A DNA stretch of 20,355 bases, from the NCBI GenBank assembly GCA_045546735.1, contig JAZQDJ010000140.1, positions 1 through 20,355 of the forward strand. Reading direction: 5' to 3'. The notes below the pieces were generated by a model. It did no database searches and was not told where the DNA came from. It worked only from the letters and a program-made list of their open reading frames with translations. Made by a program: the position numbers and the translations under genes. Of this stretch, positions 14,185 through 20,355 are shown piece after piece. This DNA comes from SVFI01 sp045546735 (GTDB taxonomy: Bacteria; Bacillota; Clostridia; Lachnospirales; Lachnospiraceae). Each line of letters starts with the position of its first letter. The stretch's first letter is position 1.

Positions 14185-14211
14185 AAAATAGCCGCTTGAC
14201 GGCTATTTTTT
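14185..14211 (+). terminator. Intrinsic terminator of the DUF4474-phosphoesterase unit
   Basis: AAAATAGCCG (14185-14194) pairs perfectly with CGGCTATTTT (14200-14209) around a 5-base loop and runs into T residues. The A/T-rich ends would allow weak action in both directions. Confidence 0.92.
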
Positions 14212-14247
14212 ACTTAAATTTTACATAGAAATGTTTTTAATTTTACA
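14209..14247 (+). promoter_or_regulatory. Candidate PhoP/PhoB-type box array
   Basis: TTTACT (14209), TTTACA (14220) and TTTACA (14242) fall on a strict 11-bp phase, with the fourth position (14231, ATGTTT) degenerate. PhoP of Bacillus binds TTAACA-like hexamers with 11-bp periodicity at about -20 to -60. With the -10 box at 14252-14257, these boxes cover roughly -17 to -55. The genes downstream are a phosphate transporter and a PhoP/PhoR-like pair. Confidence 0.55.
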
Positions 14248-14251
14248 ATCC

Positions 14252-14257
14252 TATTAT
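14252..14257 (+). promoter_or_regulatory. Predicted -10 box of the phosphate operon
   Basis: TATTAT lies 51 bases upstream of the transporter ATG. There is no good TTGACA-like box 17 bases upstream of it, which fits a promoter that depends on an activator bound at the hexamers just upstream. Confidence 0.45.
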
Positions 14258-14307
14258 AAAATGGTGAGGACAGAAAAAGAATACTTGTAGCAAAAGAGGA
14301 GGCTATT

Positions 14308-16068
14308 ATGGATTTTTTTAGTATTTTAGCAATGATAGGCGGTCTTGCCCTGTTCCTTTACGGAATGGATCTTTTAGGAGAAGGACTTTCCAAAGCATCA
14401 GGAGGACGCTTAGAAAAGATTTTGGAAAAAATGACAAGCAATCCGATTAAAGCAGTATTGCTTGGTGCAGGAGTTACGGCGGTTATTCAGAGTTCATCGG
14501 CAACAACGGTTATGGTGGTCGGTTTTGTTAACTCCGGAATCATGAAACTGCAGCAGGCAGTCGGTATTATCATGGGTGCGAATATCGGTACAACTGCAAC
14601 TGCATGGATTTTGAGTTTGAGCGGTATTGAAGGAGATAATTTCTTTATGCAGCTTTTAAAACCGACATCGTTTTCACCGGTTTTAGCTTTGATTGGTGTC
14701 ATGCTTATCATGTTTACCAAAAAGGAAAAGAACCACAATATCGGTAAAATATTGGTTGGATTTGCCATTCTTATGACAGGTATGGATGCGATGTCAGCGG
14801 CTGTAAAACCGCTTGCGGATGTTCCGGAATTTGCAAATATTCTGCTTATGTTCTCGAATCCGATTCTTGGATTATTGGCAGGTACTGTTTTGACAGCAAT
14901 TATCCAGAGTTCATCAGCATCTGTCGGTATTTTGCAGGCACTTTGTCAGACAGGAGCCGTCAGCTATGCAACAGCATTTCCTATTATTATGGGTCAGAAC
15001 ATCGGTACATGTGTAACAGCTCTTATTTCTTCTATCGGCGCGAAGAAAAATGCAAAGAGAGCGGCGATGGTGCATTTATTCTTTAATATTGTAGGAACGG
15101 TACTTTTTATGATTGTGTTCTATACGGCGAATGCATTTGTTGAGTTTAAGTTCTTAACTGATAGTGCAAATGCGGCCGGAATCGCAATTGTACACTCTAT
15201 TTTCAATGTGGTGGCAACACTTGCGCTGCTTCCGTTCTCAAAACTTCTTGTGAAACTTGCAACACTTGCAGTTCCGGATCAGAAAGAGGAGGAACCGGTC
15301 GAGAGCAAGTTGCATTTGCTCGATGTACGTTTCCTTGATACACCGGGTCTTGCAATTGAGCAGTGTCAGAATGTAGCATATGAGATGTCTGAGATTACAA
15401 AGAAAGCTTTGTTTGATGCGACGAAACTTTTGCACAGCTATGATGAAGATAAGGCGCAGAAAATCTTTGAAATGGAAGATATTATAGATAAATACGAAGA
15501 TGAAATGGGTAATTATCTTGTGAAATTGAGCAGCAGAGATCTCTCTGAGAAAGAATCTCATACATTGTCTGTATTACTTCACACCATCGGTGATTTTGAG
15601 AGAATCAGTGATCATGCGGTAAATCTTGTGCAGTCGGCAAAAGAGATGTATGATAAAGAGCAGGCGTTCTCCAATAAGGCAACGTTAGAGCTCGAAGTGT
15701 TTACAAAAGCGTTAGAAGAAGTTGTAAATCTTTCGTTTGAGGTATTTAAGACAGGCGATATGAACAGAGCACTTCAGGTAGAGCCGCTTGAGGATGCAAT
15801 TGATGAACTTCAGGCACAAATTAAAAAACGCCACATTAAACGTCTGCGCAAAGGGAAATGTACAATTGAAATGGGATTTATTCTTTCCGACATTATCACG
15901 AGTTACGAAAGAGTATCCGATCACTGTTCGAATATTGCACTTTCCCTGTTCCAGGAAAATGATGATGAGTTTGAAGCGCATGATTATATCAACAATCTAA
16001 AGAAGTCAAAGGATGCTACCTTTGAAGACTATTTCAGCATGTATAAGAACAAATATATGCTTCCGTAG
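14308..16068 (+). CDS. Na+/phosphate cotransporter with C-terminal PhoU domain
   Basis: This 586-residue protein has the two-part layout of bacterial NptA/COG1283 transporters. Residues ~1-330 form the membrane part with two inverted copies of the Na/Pi-cotransporter motif: VIQSSSATTVMVVGFVNSG (from residue ~59) and IIQSSSASVGILQAL (from ~198). These QSSSA turns line the substrate site in the family. Each copy is followed by GANIGTT or GQNIGTC. Residues ~345-560 are a cytoplasmic PhoU-like helical domain (EITKKALFDATKLL; EMEDIIDKYEDEM; HTIGDFERISDHAVN; SYERVSDHCSNIA), with the two E/D-x-x-x-D repeats that bind metal in PhoU. It probably imports phosphate with sodium. GAGGAGG precedes the ATG, and the response-regulator gene follows after only 12 bases, so the three genes form one operon. 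Confidence 0.93.
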   Translation: MDFFSILAMIGGLALFLYGMDLLGEGLSKASGGRLEKILEKMTSNPIKAVLLGAGVTAVIQSSSATTVMVVGFVNSGIMKLQQAVGIIMGANIGTTATAWILSLSGIEGDNFFMQLLKPTSFSPVLALIGVMLIMFTKKEKNHNIGKILVGFAILMTGMDAMSAAVKPLADVPEFANILLMFSNPILGLLAGTVLTAIIQSSSASVGILQALCQTGAVSYATAFPIIMGQNIGTCVTALISSIGAKKNAKRAAMVHLFFNIVGTVLFMIVFYTANAFVEFKFLTDSANAAGIAIVHSIFNVVATLALLPFSKLLVKLATLAVPDQKEEEPVESKLHLLDVRFLDTPGLAIEQCQNVAYEMSEITKKALFDATKLLHSYDEDKAQKIFEMEDIIDKYEDEMGNYLVKLSSRDLSEKESHTLSVLLHTIGDFERISDHAVNLVQSAKEMYDKEQAFSNKATLELEVFTKALEEVVNLSFEVFKTGDMNRALQVEPLEDAIDELQAQIKKRHIKRLRKGKCTIEMGFILSDIITSYERVSDHCSNIALSLFQENDDEFEAHDYINNLKKSKDATFEDYFSMYKNKYMLP

Positions 16069-16080
16069 AAAGAGGAAAAA

Positions 16081-16764
16081 ATGGCACTGATTTATATCGT
16101 GGAAGATGATAAAAATATATCGGAAATCGAAAGTTTTGCACTTAAAAATGTAGGATATGAGGTATCGGAATTTCCCAATGCAAAAGAGTTTTACCGTGCG
16201 CTGGAAAAAAGAGTTCCGGATTTGTTTTTACTTGACATTATGCTTCCGGATGAGGATGGTCTTTCTATTATCCGGAAGTTAAAATCAAATCCGAAGACCT
16301 CTTATCCGCCGATCATTCTTGTAACGGCGAAGACAGCGGAGCTTGATAAAGTAAAAGGGCTCGATATGGGTGCAGATGACTATATGACGAAACCGTTCGG
16401 TGTAATGGAGCTGATTTCGCGTGTGAAGGCACTTCTTCGCCGCAGTCAGGTAATCGGTGCGACACCGCTTGTTCTTTCGTTTGAAACTATCCGCATGGAA
16501 GAAGAAAAACATCTGGTTACGGTGGAAGAGAAAGTGTGCGAACTTACCTACAAAGAGTATGAGCTTTTGAAACTTTTACTAATTAATGCGGGAATTGTTA
16601 CGAGCCGGGATTTGATTTTGGAAAAAATCTGGGGCACGGATTTTGAAGGCGAGTCCAGAACGCTCGATATGCATATAAAGACACTCCGAAAAAAACTCGG
16701 AAGTGCAGGTGCTTGTATAAAGACGGTACGAAATGTCGGATATATTCTGACAAGAGAGGATTAG
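16081..16764 (+). CDS. OmpR/PhoB-family response regulator
   Basis: This 227-residue protein has an N-terminal receiver domain (~1-120). The acidic pocket is VEDDKN, the phospho-acceptor is D52 in FLLDIMLPDEDG, and the switch residues are the Thr in LVTAKT and K104 in DDYMTKPFG. Residues ~130-225 are a winged-helix DNA-binding domain of the OmpR type (LTYKEYELLKLLLINAG; RDLILEKIWG; RTLDMHIKTLRKKLG; IKTVRNVGYIL). The receptor partner is the kinase encoded one base downstream. Given the phosphate transporter in the same operon and the PhoP-like hexamers upstream, it is most likely the PhoP/PhoB-type regulator of phosphate starvation and would activate its own operon. The last inference is not provable from sequence alone. 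Confidence 0.93.
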   Translation: MALIYIVEDDKNISEIESFALKNVGYEVSEFPNAKEFYRALEKRVPDLFLLDIMLPDEDGLSIIRKLKSNPKTSYPPIILVTAKTAELDKVKGLDMGADDYMTKPFGVMELISRVKALLRRSQVIGATPLVLSFETIRMEEEKHLVTVEEKVCELTYKEYELLKLLLINAGIVTSRDLILEKIWGTDFEGESRTLDMHIKTLRKKLGSAGACIKTVRNVGYILTRED

Positions 16765-16765
16765 A

Positions 16766-18082
16766 ATGAAGAAAAAAATCAATCTTCAGATGATGTATAT
16801 TGCTGTTCTTGCAATTTTGGCGACGTTGGTTACGTTAATCGGTGTTTTTTACACATTGTTTAAAAAAGAAGTTTTTGATGATTTGCGGGCGTATACGGTT
16901 GTTTTGCAGGAGGCAAACCTTGAAAAAATAGTACAGAGTGAAGAATTTATATCCGAAGCCGATGGGCTTCGGATTACTGTCGTTTCAGAGGACGGAAAGG
17001 TTTTGTATGACAATGTGGCAGAGCCTTCCTTGATGACTAACCACCGTGAGCGCAGTGAGATTTCGGATGCAATCAGGACCGGAAAAGGACAGGCTGTCCG
17101 CACATCAGAAACACTTTCTGACAGTATGTATTATTATGCAGTAAGAATGGAAAGCGGAAATATTCTTCGTGTGGCAAAAGAATCATCCAGTGCGCTTTAT
17201 ATGATTGTAAAATCATTACCGATGTTGTTTCTTATCTTGATATTGTTACTCCTGCTATGTTCCGTGCTGTCACGCACACTTGCGAAAAGTATTGTGGAGC
17301 CGATTGAAAAGATGGCCGAGGATATGGATCATATGGATCAGGTGGAAGGATATCCGGAGCTTGAGCCGCTGATTCGCACAATTAACGAGCAACATGCAGA
17401 TATTTTAAAGAGTGCAAATATGCGTCAGGAGTTTACTGCCAATGTATCTCATGAGTTAAAAACCCCTCTTACATCCATTTCCGGATACTCGGAACTGATT
17501 GAAAACGGAATGGTAAATGAGCAGGACACCATGCGCTTTGGAAAGGAAATTCACAGAAGTGCAAATCGACTTCTGACACTAATCGACGATATTCTTCGCC
17601 TTTCAGAGTTGGATTCTTCTTCGCAACCGGATAATTTTGAGCCGGTTGATTTGTATGAGTTGGCACAGACTTCCGTGGAAATGCTTCACGTGAATGCGGA
17701 AAAGCATCATGTATCTTTGGAAATTTCAGGTCAAAAGAGTGTTGTATACGGCAATAAACAGATGCTTGATGAAGTCATCTACAATCTTTGCGACAATGCA
17801 ATACGCTACAACAAGGAAAACGGAAAAGTGATTGTGACTGTCGGGGAGGAAGATGACAATGTGTTTCTTTCTGTCCGTGATACGGGAATCGGTATCGATA
17901 AGGAGCATCAGGAGCGTGTCTTCGAACGCTTTTACCGTGTAGATAAGAGCCGTTCGAAAGAAACGGGAGGAACGGGACTTGGCCTTGCAATTGTAAAACA
18001 TATTGCAAGTTTACACCATGCACAACTCATTTTAGAGAGTGAGGTCGGAGTGGGAACCGAGATCAGAATTGTTTTCATATAA
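16766..18082 (+). CDS. PhoR-like sensor histidine kinase
   Basis: This 438-residue membrane kinase starts one base after the response-regulator stop, with AGAGAGGA upstream. Transmembrane helix 1 is at ~8-31 (MMYIAVLAILATLVTLIGVF), an extracytoplasmic sensor at ~32-144 (RITVVSEDGKVLYDN; MTNHRERSEISDAI; YYYAVRMESGNILRVA), and helix 2 at ~146-169 (a leucine-rich run). A short linker with SIVEPIEKMAED follows and there is no obvious PAS domain. The kinase core has the H box ANVSHELKTPLTSISGY with phospho-accepting H229, the N box VIYNLCDNAIRYN, G1 DTGIGID, the F box FERFYRVDKSRS, and G2 GGTGLGLAIVKHIASL. All catalytic boxes are intact. The sensor style matches PhoR-type kinases, in which PhoU and the transporter, not ligand binding outside, often set the signal. 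Confidence 0.93.
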   Translation: MKKKINLQMMYIAVLAILATLVTLIGVFYTLFKKEVFDDLRAYTVVLQEANLEKIVQSEEFISEADGLRITVVSEDGKVLYDNVAEPSLMTNHRERSEISDAIRTGKGQAVRTSETLSDSMYYYAVRMESGNILRVAKESSSALYMIVKSLPMLFLILILLLLLCSVLSRTLAKSIVEPIEKMAEDMDHMDQVEGYPELEPLIRTINEQHADILKSANMRQEFTANVSHELKTPLTSISGYSELIENGMVNEQDTMRFGKEIHRSANRLLTLIDDILRLSELDSSSQPDNFEPVDLYELAQTSVEMLHVNAEKHHVSLEISGQKSVVYGNKQMLDEVIYNLCDNAIRYNKENGKVIVTVGEEDDNVFLSVRDTGIGIDKEHQERVFERFYRVDKSRSKETGGTGLGLAIVKHIASLHHAQLILESEVGVGTEIRIVFI

Positions 18083-18093
18083 AAGGAAATACA

Positions 18094-18123
18094 TTGCATC
18101 AACCGTTCTCTATCTGATAAAAT
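18094..18123 (+). promoter_or_regulatory. Predicted promoter of the propeller-sensor gene
   Basis: TTGCAT (18094-18099) is followed after 18 bases by TAAAAT (18118-18123), about 48 bases upstream of the ATG. No terminator separates it from the kinase gene, so some read-through from the phosphate operon is possible. Confidence 0.5.
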
Positions 18124-18170
18124 ATAGAGGAAACTTTAGAAAAAATGAAAGATTCAGAGAGGATTGGCTG

Positions 18171-20355
18171 ATGAAAAAAAGTTTTTTTAAAAACAAATCT
18201 CATATATACGTGCTTTTCTTATGTATGTTCTGTTTCATTTCTTCAACTTTCGTATATGCGCATAACAGCAATATGCCTTATGTTGTAACATTATATAACG
18301 AAAAAAACGGTCTTCCGACAGGAGAGGCAAATACCATATTACAGACGACGAATGGATATATTTGGATCGGAAGCTACGGAGGATTGATTCGCTATGATGG
18401 TACGCAGTTTCGCAATTACAGTGTGGAACGTACGATAGAATCCAGTTCTATACGAGCTCTTTATGAAGATTCAAAGGGGCGTTTATGGATAGGAACAAAC
18501 GATGCGGGAATCATTGTTATGGAAAATGATACCTTTACTAAAATAAATCTTCCGAAAGACCGCTCTTTTCTCTGCATCCGTGATTTTGCGGAAGGAGAGG
18601 ACGGAACGATTTATGTGGCATCTAATTCGGGACTTGCCAAAATTGAAAACAAGACCATAGTTCCTTTTGAAGCGGATATATTAGAGGGAAATACAATTTA
18701 TTCCGTTGCGATTGATTCATATGGCAGAGTTTGGGGTGCGGCGAACAACGGAGAATGCATTGTTCTGGAAAACGGAAAAGAACCCGTTCTTCTTTTATCC
18801 GATTACTTCTTTGAAGATGCAGATGTATATAGTATTGATTCGGATAAAGACGGGCAAATCTATATCGGAAGTTCATCCAATCTCATAGGAGTTGTGTCAT
18901 TTACTGACCTTTCTCTTACGAAAAATTCATTTGACATTACATATCACAGCACCGGCGATATTATTGTGCATAATTCTTTAAATATCGGGAAAAACGGAGA
19001 AATTCTTGCCAGCGGTAACAATGGTTTGGCGGTAATAATGCCGGACGGTAATTTGATTGAATTCGGAGAAGCAGAAAACGCTGCTTCTGTTAATGCTGCA
19101 ATTATTGATTATGAATCTGATATCTGGCTTGCGTCATCAGCATTAGGAATTACGAAATACTCTTTGGGCTGCATGGACAATCCGAACAAAAAGGCAGAAT
19201 TGGAAGGCATTGCAATTAATGCTGTTTCTTTTCAAAAAAATAAGTGGTATCTTGGAACGGATACGGGTCTGATTGTTTGTGACCGTAACTGGAACAGGGT
19301 AGAAAACGAACTGACAGAAATGTTTACCAATGTGCGTGTCCGCTGTATCAAAGAAGATACGAGGGGCAATATTTGGATTGCAAGTTATTCGGATAATGCA
19401 GTTGTGTGTTATAATACGGGTTCGAAAGAGATAAAAAGTTTTAATACGTCAAATGGCTTGACCAGCGATAAAGCGCGTGTCATTACACAGCTTTCTGACG
19501 GAAAGATTGCTGTCGGAACGCAGGGCGGTATTGATATTTTTGAGAACGAAAAATTGATAAAATCTTATGGTCATGAGGACGGACTTGTGAATCCGACCAT
19601 TCTTTGTATTGCGGAAGAGGAAGACGGCCGACTTGTTGCGGGTAGTGACGGTGACGGTATTTATGTTATTGACGGAGATACCGTTACGAATTACGGCTTC
19701 GATGAAGGTTTGTCGGAAGGTGTTGTTCTCCGTTTGCTCTATGATGATGAGAATAAAGGTTGGTTTGTCAGCGCAGGAAGCAGTCTTTATTACTGGAAAG
19801 ACAATAGTTTTGAGAAGATTACCAATTTTACAAAAGATGCAGGAAGTATATTTGAATTTTATGAAAGAAACGGTAAATTATGGTTACTGCAGAATAACGG
19901 AATTTTAGCGGTTGATAAGCAGTCTCTTTTAAGCGGATCACAGACAGAGGTAGTACGTCACGATTTTTCTCATGGACTGACAGGATCTCTTAATGCAAAT
20001 ACGTGGAATTATGTGGATGCGGAAGGAACTTTGTACCTTGCTACCAGAAACGGAATCAGTACATTCCGGTTTGAAAATATTACAGGTAGTCTTCCGAAAG
20101 TAATTGTTAACAGTGTTAATGTAGACGGCAAAATTTATGAACATCCTCAGTATTTAAACATCGAAGGTAATACGAATCGTGTTACCGTTGATTTTTCGGC
20201 TCTGTCATTTTCAAATACGACAGATATCCGTCTTGCGTACTGTATGGATGGGTTTGATGAAGCTGTTTTTGTCAGTGAAGAAAGAAATGGAAGTGTCAGT
20301 TACACGAATCTTCCGGGGGGAGACTATACCTTCCGTGTTTGGGAAGTCGGAGGCC
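18171..20355 (+). CDS. Propeller-repeat sensor protein, 3' partial
   Basis: The frame runs from ATG 18171, with AGAGAGGA a few bases upstream, off the end of the window without a stop; 728 codons are visible. Residues 1-~28 look like a signal peptide or membrane anchor (YVLFLCMFCFISSTFVYA). Then come about a dozen two-component-regulator propeller strands of the pattern G-x-I/L-W-I/V-G-T/S-x-x-G-L/I: GYIWIGSYGGLIRYD, GRLWIGTNDAGIIVM, GTIYVASNSGLAKIE, WYLGTDTGLIVCD, GNIWIASYSDNAV, GKIAVGTQGGIDIF. They should form one or two extracytoplasmic beta-propellers. From residue ~664 (RVTVDFSALSFS, LPGGDYTFRVWEVGG) a Y_Y_Y domain begins. Such sensors continue into a membrane helix and an output domain (GGDEF diguanylate cyclase, histidine kinase or AraC type); which one applies here is outside the window. 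Hybrid sensors of this kind often detect glycan breakdown products, but no target is shown here. Confidence 0.88.
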   Translation, partial: MKKSFFKNKSHIYVLFLCMFCFISSTFVYAHNSNMPYVVTLYNEKNGLPTGEANTILQTTNGYIWIGSYGGLIRYDGTQFRNYSVERTIESSSIRALYEDSKGRLWIGTNDAGIIVMENDTFTKINLPKDRSFLCIRDFAEGEDGTIYVASNSGLAKIENKTIVPFEADILEGNTIYSVAIDSYGRVWGAANNGECIVLENGKEPVLLLSDYFFEDADVYSIDSDKDGQIYIGSSSNLIGVVSFTDLSLTKNSFDITYHSTGDIIVHNSLNIGKNGEILASGNNGLAVIMPDGNLIEFGEAENAASVNAAIIDYESDIWLASSALGITKYSLGCMDNPNKKAELEGIAINAVSFQKNKWYLGTDTGLIVCDRNWNRVENELTEMFTNVRVRCIKEDTRGNIWIASYSDNAVVCYNTGSKEIKSFNTSNGLTSDKARVITQLSDGKIAVGTQGGIDIFENEKLIKSYGHEDGLVNPTILCIAEEEDGRLVAGSDGDGIYVIDGDTVTNYGFDEGLSEGVVLRLLYDDENKGWFVSAGSSLYYWKDNSFEKITNFTKDAGSIFEFYERNGKLWLLQNNGILAVDKQSLLSGSQTEVVRHDFSHGLTGSLNANTWNYVDAEGTLYLATRNGISTFRFENITGSLPKVIVNSVNVDGKIYEHPQYLNIEGNTNRVTVDFSALSFSNTTDIRLAYCMDGFDEAVFVSEERNGSVSYTNLPGGDYTFRVWEVGG

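Noticed and set aside
19609..19908. Plus-strand open frame of 99 codons in a second frame
   Set aside because: It lies wholly inside the propeller-repeat gene, which is continuous in another frame with conserved repeat motifs.

Overview
The window looks like a chromosomal segment of a low-GC Gram-positive anaerobe of the Clostridia, most likely a Lachnospiraceae-type gut bacterium. This is inferred from strong AGGAGG-type ribosome sites, TTGACA/TATAAT-type promoters, a large secreted protein ending in lysine-rich Ig-like (Big_2) domains, a split two-subunit transketolase, and DUF4474 and DUF4867 families. No RNA gene, transposase, phage gene or CRISPR array was found.

Left part (1-5111): the tail of a heptad-repeat coiled-coil protein converges on a small XRE-family regulator, and a bidirectional terminator separates them. 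The regulator is divergent from a 1419-residue secreted surface protein, and the two predicted promoters overlap at their -35 boxes. Between 5112 and 5421 is a gene-free stretch holding four hairpin-like units built on CCYACYAA / TTGGTAGG, arranged as two similar ~86-bp copies.

Centre (5422-12372): a LacI-family regulator on the minus strand is divergent from a five-gene plus-strand operon: an FGGY kinase of the xylulokinase type, a DUF4867 cupin-like protein, an L-fucose/L-arabinose-isomerase-family protein (COG2407 type), and the N- and C-terminal halves of transketolase. The genes describe a route in which an aldopentose (or related aldose) is isomerised, phosphorylated and fed into the non-oxidative pentose phosphate pathway. 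No classical xylose isomerase (xylA) and no transporter are present, so the sugar cannot be named from the window. Two similar GTGC...GCAC palindromes lie in the divergent region, one across the predicted operon transcription start. The operon ends in an elaborate nested inverted repeat.

Right part (12443-20355): a two-gene unit couples a membrane-anchored DUF4474 protein to a metallophosphoesterase by an ATGA overlap. After a clean terminator comes a phosphate block: a Na+/phosphate cotransporter with a C-terminal PhoU domain, then an OmpR-family response regulator and a PhoR-like histidine kinase. Its promoter carries TTTACA-like hexamers on an 11-bp phase, as expected of PhoP-type boxes, so the block probably belongs to the phosphate-starvation regulon. 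The window ends inside a large secreted or extracytoplasmic sensor with two-component-regulator propeller repeats and the start of a Y_Y_Y domain. Its output domain lies outside the window.
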